DNA of 19,293 bases from an uncultured Eubacteriales bacterium (GTDB lineage: Bacteria; Bacillota; Clostridia; Christensenellales; Borkfalkiaceae). Every line of letters starts with the position of its first letter. The first letter of the stretch is position 1. Location: NCBI GenBank assembly GCA_905207385.1, contig CAJLLH010000004.1, forward strand, positions 1-19,293, read 5' to 3'. Shown in pieces: positions 8,720 through 16,285 of this stretch. The notes under the pieces were generated by a model that did no database searches, had not been told where the DNA came from, and worked only from the letters and a program-made list of their open reading frames with translations. Both the position numbers and the translations under genes were made by a program.

Positions 8720-8964
8720 TCCGGCGGAGAAAGAAAAACAAAGGAGCAAGAGCAAAGGTGAACGATGTAAAAAAGGAAACATACAAAGATCCGGTCAAAA
8801 AAGTGTATGCTTGCTGCCCGTTCTGTTCGGCGACGTTGCTTCAAGCAGAGTGCGTCAAAAACGGCGTTACAAAGTGCGAACAATGCCACCAGCGCGTCAG
8901 GATAGAAATCGAGAACGGCATCGTTCATGTCGCTCCGTACAGTTCGCCGCCGAATAAAAAGTAA
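8716..8964 (+). CDS. Small zinc-ribbon protein
   Basis: 82 residues from the ATG at 8716, which overlaps the repressor's stop (ATGA). A GTG at 8758 preceded by AAGGAG at 8741-8746 is a credible alternative start, giving 68 residues. Two knuckles, C34-P-F-C37 and C54-E-Q-C57, with a basic N-terminus, look like a zinc ribbon; C33 and C46 are extra cysteines. No enzymatic motif is seen. The coupling to the DtxR-type gene suggests an accessory role in regulation or metal handling, but the function is unknown. It is the last gene before the terminator at 8978-9015. Confidence 0.7.
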   Translation: MIRRRKKNKGARAKVNDVKKETYKDPVKKVYACCPFCSATLLQAECVKNGVTKCEQCHQRVRIEIENGIVHVAPYSSPPNKK

Positions 8965-8977
8965 ATCGGAATAAAGC

Positions 8978-9015
8978 AAAAGAGGGCTGTTGCCAAGTGC
9001 AACAGTCCTCTTTTT
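8978..9015 (+). terminator. Intrinsic terminator of the surface-protein/DtxR cluster
   Basis: A 13-bp stem (8981-8993 with 8999-9011, one G-U pair) around the loop CAAGT is followed by a run of five T at 9011-9015. Three further A-T pairs extend the base. Confidence 0.9.
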
Positions 9016-9025
9016 GTATAAAGAA

Positions 9026-9048
9026 AACCCCCAGATAGTCTGGGGGTT
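9026..9048 (+). repeat. Left-end hairpin of the IS200 element
   Basis: A perfect 10-bp stem, AACCCCCAGA with TCTGGGGGTT, around the loop TAG. TnpA enzymes of this family recognise such subterminal hairpins in single-stranded DNA. In IS200 the left-end hairpin can also act as a terminator that shields tnpA from outside transcription. Confidence 0.75.
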
Positions 9049-9086
9049 CAGAAATAGGCTTTTGCCGAAGTGGTATTGAAAAAGAA

Positions 9087-9143
9087 CTCCGTTTTGTTAG
9101 AATTAGAATGCGACCTGCCAGTTGCAAACGAAACAAAACGGAG
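9087..9143 (+). promoter_or_regulatory. Inverted repeat covering the tnpA ribosome binding site
   Basis: CTCCGTTTTGTT (9087-9098) is the exact reverse complement of AACAAAACGGAG (9132-9143). The right arm includes most of the Shine-Dalgarno sequence GGAGG at 9140-9144, so the folded mRNA would hide it. This matches the known habit of IS200 elements to repress their own transposase translation. Confidence 0.8.
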
Positions 9144-9153
9144 GACAAAAGAA

Positions 9154-9621
9154 ATGGAATCTAATGACAAGAAAATATTATCACATAGCCAATGGAATTG
9201 CAAGTATCACATAGTATTTGCGCCGAAGTATAGGCGAAAAATATTTTATGAGAACCACAGAAAGGCAATAATGGAAATAATTCGGGAGTTATGTGAATGG
9301 AAAAAAGTAGAGATACTGGAAGGAGAAATGGCAATAGACCACGTACATCTGTTGGTAATGATACCGCCAAAGATAAGCGTGTCAGGATTTATGGGGTATT
9401 TAAAGGGAAAAAGCAGCTTAATAATATACCAGAAATTTGGCACGGCAAAGTATAAGTACAGATGCAGAGAATTTTGGTGTCGTGGCTACTATGTAGACAC
9501 GACTGGCAAAAATACTCAGGTAATCAAGTAGTATATAAGAAACCAATTGAAGAAAGACAGGGAAAATATGCAGTTAAGCATTGATTACCCTGAGGACCCG
9601 TTTACGGGTAGCGAGCAATAA
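9154..9621 (+). pseudogene. tnpA: IS200 transposase with an amber codon before the catalytic tyrosine
   Basis: The start is the ATG at 9154, 9 nt after GGAGG at 9140-9144; longer upstream extensions have no such signal. The protein closely resembles IS200 TnpA ('WNCKYHIVFAPKYRR', 'SVSGFMGYLKGKSS', 'REFWCRGYYVDT'). The HUH motif is H63-V-H65. Translation stops at TAG 9529-9531 after 125 residues. The same frame continues from 9532 with 'YIRNQLKKD' and 'LSIDYPEDPFTG', matching the usual IS200 C-terminus, and ends at TAA 9619-9621. Without the TAG the product would be 155 residues, normal for the family. The nucleophile is expected at Y127 with Q131 assisting in 'YIRNQ', so the truncated product should be inactive. 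A sequencing error or readthrough cannot be excluded. Confidence 0.85.
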
Positions 9622-9626
9622 GCGCA

Positions 9627-9641
9627 GCGACTGGCAGGTCG
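9627..9641 (+). repeat. 3' segment complementary to the tnpA leader
   Basis: Bases 9627-9641 pair with 9111-9125 over 15 bp with one G-U pair. The partner lies in the loop of the hairpin that hides the tnpA ribosome binding site. The two segments could join the two ends of the tnpA transcript, or the two ends of the element as single-stranded DNA. Confidence 0.6.
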
Positions 9642-9647
9642 ACAAAT

Positions 9648-9687
9648 GAGCGCGTGGCGCTCGGACTAGTAGACTAGGGCTATGCCC
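9648..9687 (+). other. Chain of short hairpins in the IS200 3' region
   Basis: GAGCGC/GCGCTC (9648-9653 with 9657-9662), a CTAG/CTAG pair and GGGC/GCCC (9677-9680 with 9684-9687) follow one another between tnpA and the right-end hairpin. They suggest a structured RNA or ssDNA segment with no coding capacity. Confidence 0.5.
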
Positions 9688-9697
9688 GAAAATGAAG

Positions 9698-9728
9698 AAC
9701 CTCCCGCTAAGCGGGAGGGTTTCTTTTT
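9698..9728 (+). terminator. Right-end hairpin of the IS200 element, also a likely terminator
   Basis: CCTCCCGC (9700-9707) pairs with GCGGGAGG (9711-9718) around TAA. G9719 can bulge so that AA at 9698-9699 pairs with TT at 9720-9721. TTTCTTTTT follows. It fits both the imperfect right-end hairpin bound by TnpA and an intrinsic terminator for tnpA. Confidence 0.75.
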
Positions 9729-9730
9729 GT

Positions 9731-10051
9731 GGCTTGAAAAGAAATTAAGATATGCATTTGAGGTCGTAAAATAGCCGTGGCGCGAATGCTGATAGAGCAG
9801 GGTGGTAAATCTTTTTTCTGCGATACGTAAGTTAGTTAATCAACACAAGGGCAAAATCGTCCGACGTCAAAATGTTAATACCGCTTTATGCGCGCCGCCC
9901 AAGTTTTCGCGCGTCGACCAAGGCGCTAAGCTTACGCTCTGAACGTGGCAAAACAGTTTAAGATAGATGTTCGCAACACTTTTTCGTGTGCCCTATTGCA
10001 TTATATATAATTTTATGCTTTAATAAATCAAGGAATATTTATAATCGTGTA
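9731..10051. other. Gene-free stretch
   Basis: Between the IS200 right end and the tandem repeat there is no frame with a start, ribosome binding site and recognisable protein. The second half is AT-rich. TATAAT occurs at 10006-10011 and 10040-10045, the second about 90 nt before the HEXXH-protein gene, but neither has a convincing -35 box. Confidence 0.5.
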
Positions 10052-10120
10052 ACCTTATAAAATAAATAATCACTGACAAGCGTGGTTACCTTATAAATAA
10101 TTGCTGACAATCAATCGCGG
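10052..10120 (+). repeat. Two imperfect tandem repeats before the HEXXH-protein gene
   Basis: Copy 1 (10052-10085) and copy 2 (10088-10120) both begin ACCTTATAAA, continue with a TAAT-xx-CTGACAA block and end in a CG-x-GG block, with a 4-nt indel near each end. They end 16 nt before the ATG at 10136, so they would lie in the leader of that gene and could be operator or RNA elements. Confidence 0.6.
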
Positions 10121-10135
10121 TGAAGATGGTGTAAT

Positions 10136-11185
10136 ATGGAACTTTGCGAAATATATAATGAAGTAAACGGCATTCTTGAATGTGTATCTTTTGATAAATT
10201 GTTTCCCGGGTTCAGAAAGTACGGGTTTGCCGTTTATAATAATGATGAAATATGTCTGAACGGCGAGCTTATGCCTTATGATGAGCATTTCAGAGGCAAC
10301 ACATCTATATTTTATAAAGGACAAAGAATAGCTATCTGGCATTGCGACGGGCGGGAAGAGATTGATTTGCAGACTTTGGCTTACTGCATAGTGCACGAAA
10401 TGTTTCATGCTTTTCAGCAGGAAAATAATGAAACGCGCTTTCCCGACGATTTGAAAATGCTGAATGCGCCATCAGATTATACATTTTACGGAATGAAGTA
10501 CGCGGAAAACCTTTCTCTTGCAAAGGCTTACAGCGACGGAGATAAAAGCGCGCTCCAAAAATTTTTTGAAATCCGCAACTCAAGAATATTCCAATTCCCG
10601 AATGCTTCGAATGAAGAATTGAAAGCTGAGACCGTGGAGGGGGTTGCGGAGTATATAGGTTTACTTGCGCTTAAGTCTGTAAACGTCGAAAAATTTCTCG
10701 TTCAGGCTGAAAACCATAAAAGCAAACTTTTAGATAAATCTTTGTTGTTTGACGCAAGGCGGCTTTCTTATTACTCGGGCACAATATTTTGCCTTACCCT
10801 GAATAAATTCGGCTATGATATCTGCAACGATTTCAGCGGTATGTCGTTGTATGAACAGAACTTAATTTACAGTCAACGGACTGCAGGCGAAATGAATTTC
10901 GGTTGGGTAAAGCGAGCTTTCGCTGAAAATCAGGCGCGCGCCAAAGCTAAAATACAAAGCTTCCTCGCAGGAGCTGAATTTGTTGAATGCGAAGCGGAGG
11001 TCTGCGGTTACGACCCTATGAATATGTTGCGTCTGGGCGACCTTGTGTTGTGCAACCACTTTATATTGTTGCGGACTGAGAGGAGCACTCGCCTTTACGA
11101 TACTCCTGTGGTACTGAAATTGAAAGCTGAAAGCGACCGCGAGATTTCGGGTTTATATATCTCGGATAGCGGAAAAAAACATTAA
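10136..11185 (+). CDS. Orphan HEXXH (zincin-like) protein, putative metallopeptidase
   Basis: 349 residues, with no signal peptide or membrane segment, so probably cytoplasmic. The key motif is H87-E88-M-F-H91 in 'YCIVHEMFHAFQQ', the zinc-binding pattern of zincins. About 77 residues later comes 'ETVEGVAEY', in which E168 is a candidate third ligand; an EGxAEY motif after HExxH is typical of Peptidase_MA-like gluzincins. The C-terminal third has no recognised domain. No close named family can be assigned, and protease activity is inferred from the motif only. The ribosome binding site is weak (GGTGAAG region, 10120-10126). The gene is more AT-rich than its neighbours (16 of 60 bases G+C at 10141-10200) and stands alone beside an IS element, which suggests acquired DNA. 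Confidence 0.75.
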   Translation: MELCEIYNEVNGILECVSFDKLFPGFRKYGFAVYNNDEICLNGELMPYDEHFRGNTSIFYKGQRIAIWHCDGREEIDLQTLAYCIVHEMFHAFQQENNETRFPDDLKMLNAPSDYTFYGMKYAENLSLAKAYSDGDKSALQKFFEIRNSRIFQFPNASNEELKAETVEGVAEYIGLLALKSVNVEKFLVQAENHKSKLLDKSLLFDARRLSYYSGTIFCLTLNKFGYDICNDFSGMSLYEQNLIYSQRTAGEMNFGWVKRAFAENQARAKAKIQSFLAGAEFVECEAEVCGYDPMNMLRLGDLVLCNHFILLRTERSTRLYDTPVVLKLKAESDREISGLYISDSGKKH

Positions 11186-11351
11186 CATTTTATAAGTATA
11201 AGTTTAGCTTATATAAGGTATAAGAAATACTCAACCCGCAAAATAAATAAATTACGGCAAAAATCGCTTTAAAACAGGCTGAAAATGCTAAATATTAGCG
11301 TAACTTATAGCAAATATAAAAAATCGTTATAAAAAAATCTGCGTTCAGAAT

Positions 11352-12765
<1,414 letters not shown>

Positions 12766-12787
12766 TTTAATAAAGCTTAAAAGATTG

Positions 12788-12823
12788 CGGCGGAACTGTT
12801 TTTGTACGGCTCCGCCGTTTTTT
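12788..12823 (+). terminator. Intrinsic terminator of gdhA
   Basis: CGGCGGA (12788-12794) pairs with TCCGCCG (12811-12817), followed by six T at 12818-12823. Confidence 0.85.
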
Positions 12824-12856
12824 ATACATCTGAGATTTTTATGAGTAAGGCGCTTT

Positions 12857-12871
12857 GTCAATTTAATTGAC
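12857..12871. promoter_or_regulatory. Perfect palindrome over the proBA -35 box, putative operator
   Basis: GTCAATTTAATTGAC has 7-bp arms around a central T. Its right arm contains most of the -35 box TTGACT (12867-12872), so a bound protein would block RNA polymerase. The factor is unknown. Confidence 0.45.
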
Positions 12872-12895
12872 TAAACCGCGGCAATATTATACAAT
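12867..12895 (+). promoter_or_regulatory. Sigma-A promoter of proBA
   Basis: -35 TTGACT (12867-12872), 17-nt spacer, -10 TACAAT (12890-12895). Transcription should start near 12902, leaving a leader of about 16 nt before proB that carries the ribosome binding site AAGGA at 12903-12907. Confidence 0.8.
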
Positions 12896-12917
12896 AATCT
12901 TCAAGGATGTATTTATT

Positions 12918-13685
12918 ATGAGACTTGTGGTAAAGGTAGGCTCGTCCACGCTCTCGCATGCGACGGGCAAAATAAATCTTAGATTCATAGACGGACTGTG
13001 CAGGGTGCTTTCCGACCTCAAAAACGCGGGGAATGAAGTAATTCTTGTATCTTCGGGCGCAATAGCGATGGGCGTAAGCAAGCTTTCGCTTCCCTGCCGT
13101 CCCGCAGACATACCCACAAAGCAGGCGGCAGCGGCTGTAGGCCAGTGCGAGCTTATGTATACATACGATAAATTTTTCGGTGAATACAACCAGACGGTTG
13201 CGCAGATACTTCTTACCGCCGAAGACGTTGAAAACAAAGAGCGCCGCAATCACTTTGAAAATACGCTTGAAAAGCTTTTGGGCCTCGGCGCCGTTCCCGT
13301 AATAAACGAAAACGACACAATCGCTACCAAAGAAATTTCCGTCGGCGATAACGACACCCTTGCCGCGATAGTTTCGGTAAGCGTGGGCGCCGACCTTCTC
13401 GTACTGTTAACCGATATAGACGGATTGTATACGGGCGACCCGAGGAAGGAAAAGACGGCAAAGCTTGTGCCGATTGTAAATGAGCTTACTCCCGAGCTCT
13501 ACGCCGCGGCGGGCGGTTCGGGTACGTCCTTGGGAACGGGCGGAATGTGCACAAAACTTCAGGCGGCAAAGCTGTGCATGGATAACGGACTCGATATGGT
13601 CATAGCAAAGGGCGAAAATCCCGCCGTGCTGTATGAAATAGCCGAAGGTAAGGGCGCGGGCACGCGCTTTATAGGTAAAAAATGA
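12918..13685 (+). CDS. proB: Glutamate 5-kinase
   Basis: ATP-dependent phosphorylation of glutamate to gamma-glutamyl phosphate, the first step of proline synthesis. The 255-residue amino-acid-kinase fold has all expected motifs: 'VKVGSSTL' near the N-terminus, 'LVSSGAIAMG' (43-52), 'VINENDTIAT' (128-137), 'GDNDTLAAIVS' (143-153), 'LLTDIDGLYTGDP' (163-175) and 'GTGGMCTKLQAAK'. It lacks the C-terminal PUA domain of the ~365-residue E. coli and B. subtilis enzymes. The ATG at 12918 follows AAGGA at 12903-12907; the frame extends to a TTG at 12867, but that triplet is part of the promoter. The stop overlaps the proA start. ProB is classically feedback-inhibited by proline; whether this short form is cannot be judged. 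Confidence 0.96.
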   Translation: MRLVVKVGSSTLSHATGKINLRFIDGLCRVLSDLKNAGNEVILVSSGAIAMGVSKLSLPCRPADIPTKQAAAAVGQCELMYTYDKFFGEYNQTVAQILLTAEDVENKERRNHFENTLEKLLGLGAVPVINENDTIATKEISVGDNDTLAAIVSVSVGADLLVLLTDIDGLYTGDPRKEKTAKLVPIVNELTPELYAAAGGSGTSLGTGGMCTKLQAAKLCMDNGLDMVIAKGENPAVLYEIAEGKGAGTRFIGKK

Positions 13686-14944
13686 TGACGACGAGGGAAA
13701 TTTTAATAAACGCAAACAAATATAAGACTTTCGCGTCCCTTCTGACAACGGAGCAGAAAAACAAAGCGCTGTGCGCGATGGCTGACGAACTTATATCGTC
13801 TGCGCCCGCAATTCTTGCGGCTAACGCTGAAGATGTGGGGGCGGCGAAGGGCAGCATTTCCGAAGTAATGACCGACCGACTCCGCCTTACTGCGGACAGA
13901 ATAAAGGCGATGGCGGAAGGCATACGCGAGGTTGCGAAGCTTAATGACCCCGTTGGCAGAGTGCTTGAAAATATCACCCGACCCAGCGGCATAAAGGTAG
14001 CCAAGGTAAGCGTGCCTCTCGGCGTGGTTGCCATAATTTACGAAAGCCGCCCCAACGTAACTTCCGACGCCGCCGCGCTGTGTCTTAAAAGCGGCAACGT
14101 GTGCGTTCTGAGAATAGGCAGAGAGGCGTACAATTCGGCTAAAGCCATAGTCGAAGCAATGCGCTCCGCGCTTGTAAAGGAGGGACTTGCGCCCGAACTC
14201 ATAAATCTGGTGGAGGATACCTCCCGACAGAGCTCGACCGACATAATGACTGCGACGGGGCTTGTAGACCTGCTCATTCCCCGCGGCGGCGCGGGACTTA
14301 TAAACGCCTGCGTTCAGAACGCAAAAGTGCCCTGCATTCAGACAGGTACGGGCATCTGCCACGTATACGCGGATAAAGCGGCCGACCTTGAAAAGGCGCT
14401 CAACATAATAGAAAACGCCAAATGCAGCCGCCCTTCGGTATGCAATGCAATGGAAGTCTGCCTTGTTCACAGCGACATCGCAAACGAGTTTTTGCCTGTG
14501 CTGTGGGAAAGGCTTGTTGCACGCCGCAGTAAAAACTCCGTGCTTTTAAAGCTCGACGAAAAGGCTTACGCCGTTCTTGGCGGAATGGAAAACTGCGTTC
14601 CCGCAGGCGAAAAGGACTTCGATACCGAATTTCTTGACTATGTAATGGCTGTAAAAGTAGTATCTTCCGTGCAGGAGGCGGCGGAGCATATCTCCGTTCA
14701 TTCTACGGGGCATTCCGACTGCATAGTAACCGAAGATAAGTCCGCGGCGGACTATTTCGTCGGCGCGGTAGACAGCGCGGCTGTTTACGTCAACGCCTCT
14801 ACAAGGTTTACCGACGGCGGTGAATTCGGGCTCGGTTGCGAAATGGGCATATCCACGCAGAAGCTTCACGCGCGCGGACCTATGGGACTTCAAGAGCTTA
14901 ATTCGTATAAATACGTAGTGCGCGGCGAAGGGCAGATAAGATAA
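13682..14944 (+). CDS. proA: Gamma-glutamyl phosphate reductase (glutamate-5-semialdehyde dehydrogenase)
   Basis: NADPH-dependent reduction of gamma-glutamyl phosphate to glutamate semialdehyde, which cyclises to pyrroline carboxylate. At 420 residues it is the usual length. The aldehyde-dehydrogenase-fold signatures are clear: 'PLGVVAIIYESRPNVTSDAA' (112-131), 'LLIPRGGAGLI' (197-207), the catalytic cysteine C254 in 'RPSVCNAMEV', and 'TDGGEFGLGCEMGISTQKLHARGPMG' in the C-terminal part (given here as signature only). The segment usually reading 'LRGGKEA' reads 'LRIGREA', a minor variation. The ATG at 13682 overlaps the proB stop (ATGA), typical of proBA pairs that hand over the labile intermediate. 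proC is not in the window. Confidence 0.96.
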   Translation: MMTTREILINANKYKTFASLLTTEQKNKALCAMADELISSAPAILAANAEDVGAAKGSISEVMTDRLRLTADRIKAMAEGIREVAKLNDPVGRVLENITRPSGIKVAKVSVPLGVVAIIYESRPNVTSDAAALCLKSGNVCVLRIGREAYNSAKAIVEAMRSALVKEGLAPELINLVEDTSRQSSTDIMTATGLVDLLIPRGGAGLINACVQNAKVPCIQTGTGICHVYADKAADLEKALNIIENAKCSRPSVCNAMEVCLVHSDIANEFLPVLWERLVARRSKNSVLLKLDEKAYAVLGGMENCVPAGEKDFDTEFLDYVMAVKVVSSVQEAAEHISVHSTGHSDCIVTEDKSAADYFVGAVDSAAVYVNASTRFTDGGEFGLGCEMGISTQKLHARGPMGLQELNSYKYVVRGEGQIR

Positions 14945-14987
14945 AGCCGGGTCAAAAAAATAAATAACTCAGATTGCAATAAATTAC

Positions 14988-15030
14988 AGCGGAGGGTAAA
15001 TCTTACAAAATTACCCTCCGTTATCTTTTT
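14988..15030 (+). terminator. Intrinsic terminator of proBA
   Basis: CGGAGGGTAA (14990-14999) pairs with TTACCCTCCG (15011-15020); two further pairs extend the base. TTATCTTTTT follows at 15021-15030. Confidence 0.9.
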
Positions 15031-15041
15031 AGGTAAAAAAA

Positions 15042-15070
15042 TTGACAACGGGCGGCACAAAATATATAAT
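15042..15070 (+). promoter_or_regulatory. Consensus sigma-A promoter of the flavodiiron gene
   Basis: -35 TTGACA (15042-15047) and -10 TATAAT (15065-15070), both perfect, with a 17-nt spacer. Transcription should start near 15077. Strong constitutive expression is expected unless a repressor acts. Confidence 0.9.
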
Positions 15071-15115
15071 ATCGTTGTAAATAAAATTTTAAAGGACAGA
15101 GCATAATTTTTAAGT

Positions 15116-16267
15116 ATGTTTAAAGTAGCTGACGATATTTATTACGTAGGCGTAAACGATCATTCCATCGACCTTTTTGAAGGCATGTACGCTGTACCCG
15201 ACGGCGTTTCTTACAACTCTTACGTCATAGCTGACGAAAAAATTGCCGTCCTTGACACGGCAGACGCGTCTTTCGGTGCAGAGTGGCTTGAAAACGTTCG
15301 TTCCGTGCTCGGCGACAGACAGCCCGATTATCTTGTAATTCATCATATGGAGCCTGACCACTCCGCAAACATACAGAAATTCCTCAAAGAATACCCCAAC
15401 GTTCAGGTTGTAGGCAACCAGAAGACGTTTGCGATGATAAAAGAGTATTTCGGCTTCGACGTCAACAACGCGCACAGGGTGGAAGAAGGCTCAATTCTTT
15501 CGCTCGGCAGGCATTCGCTCAGGTTTGTAATGGCGCCCCTTGTGCACTGGCCCGAAGTAATGGTTTCTTACGACGAATCTACGGGTACGGTATTTTCTGC
15601 AGACGCGTTCGGCAAGTTCGGCGCGCTGGATGCGGAGCAGCCTTGGGAAGACGAGGCAAGGCGCTATTATATCGGCATAGTAGGCAAGTACGGCGTTCAG
15701 GTTCAGGCGCTTTTGAAAAAGCTTGCAATGCTCGAAGTCAAAAGAATATGCCCGCTGCACGGACCCGTGCTCGATAAAGATTTAGCTCACTACATAAGTT
15801 TGTACGATACGTGGTCGTCTTACCGTCCCGAAAAGGATGCGGTTATGGTAGCTTATGCTTCCATATACGGGCACACAAAGGCAGTGGCGCTTACTCTTGC
15901 GGACATGCTTAAAAAGGCGGGAAAAGAAGTAATAGTTGAAGACCTCGCCCGCGCAGACCGCTCAAAGTGCGTTGCCGAAGCCTTCATGTGCAGCAAACTG
16001 GTGCTGGCATCCGTTACTTATAATGCCGAAATCTTCCCTTGCATGAGGGAGTTTATAGACTGCCTTACGGAGCGCAATTTCCGCTCCAGGACGGTAGGCA
16101 TAATAGAAAACGGTACGTGGGCGCCCATTGCCGCCAAACTTATAAGAGAACGCCTTTCAGGCTGCAAGGATCTGAACATAATAACTCAGACGGTAAAAGT
16201 GCGCGCCGCGTTCTCGGAAGAAAACGTTCCCGAACTGGAAGCCCTTGCAAACGAGCTTTTAAAGTAA
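15116..16267 (+). CDS. fprA: A-type flavoprotein (flavodiiron protein), O2/NO reductase
   Basis: 383 residues. The N-terminal metallo-beta-lactamase-like domain carries a complete diiron site: H77-x-E79-x-D81 plus H82 in 'HHMEPDHS', H144 in 'PLVHWPE', D163 in 'FSADAFG' and H215 in 'PLHGPV'. The C-terminal flavodoxin domain starts near residue 243 with the FMN phosphate loop 'ASIYGHTK'. In anaerobes this cytoplasmic family reduces O2 to water and/or NO to N2O with electrons from rubredoxin or a related donor. No rubredoxin gene lies nearby. The ATG at 15116 is fixed by an in-frame TAA at 15104-15106, yet the only good Shine-Dalgarno match, AAAGGA at 15091-15096, is 19 nt away. mscL follows after 18 nt, so the two are probably co-transcribed. 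O2 versus NO preference cannot be told. Confidence 0.93.
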   Translation: MFKVADDIYYVGVNDHSIDLFEGMYAVPDGVSYNSYVIADEKIAVLDTADASFGAEWLENVRSVLGDRQPDYLVIHHMEPDHSANIQKFLKEYPNVQVVGNQKTFAMIKEYFGFDVNNAHRVEEGSILSLGRHSLRFVMAPLVHWPEVMVSYDESTGTVFSADAFGKFGALDAEQPWEDEARRYYIGIVGKYGVQVQALLKKLAMLEVKRICPLHGPVLDKDLAHYISLYDTWSSYRPEKDAVMVAYASIYGHTKAVALTLADMLKKAGKEVIVEDLARADRSKCVAEAFMCSKLVLASVTYNAEIFPCMREFIDCLTERNFRSRTVGIIENGTWAPIAAKLIRERLSGCKDLNIITQTVKVRAAFSEENVPELEALANELLK

Positions 16268-16285
16268 AGGGCTTGAAGGAGATTT

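Larger units (their letters stand above)
9018..9730 (+). mobile_element. IS200-type insertion sequence (IS200/IS605 family)
   Basis: The element carries one tnpA gene of the HUH Y1 transposase family and no tnpB, as in IS200. Subterminal hairpins lie at 9026-9048 and 9698-9721. The octamer CTTTTTGT occurs at 9010-9017 and again at 9723-9730; taking the left copy as target site and the right copy as element end gives 713 bp, close to the roughly 710 bp typical of IS200. Exact ends are inferred. It lies directly after the terminator of the upstream cluster. Confidence 0.75.

Noticed and set aside
9070..9153. Longer N-terminus for TnpA
   Set aside because: The only good ribosome binding site is at 9140-9144, and the extension would run through the regulatory inverted repeat.
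9529..9531. TAG read as pyrrolysine
   Set aside because: No pyl genes are visible, the family does not use pyrrolysine, and a simple nonsense change explains the codon.
9761..9829. Short open stretch after the IS element resembling a protein fragment
   Set aside because: About 22 codons with no ribosome binding site and no recognisable similarity.
11195..11214. AT-only hairpin after the HEXXH-protein gene as a terminator
   Set aside because: The stem is six weak pairs and no T-tract follows.
12867..12917. TTG start extending proB upstream
   Set aside because: The TTG is part of the -35 promoter box, and proteins of this family begin at the conserved 'LVVKVGSS' segment.
13703..14470. Minus-strand open frame opposite proA
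   Set aside because: A shadow of a conserved enzyme gene with no start signals.
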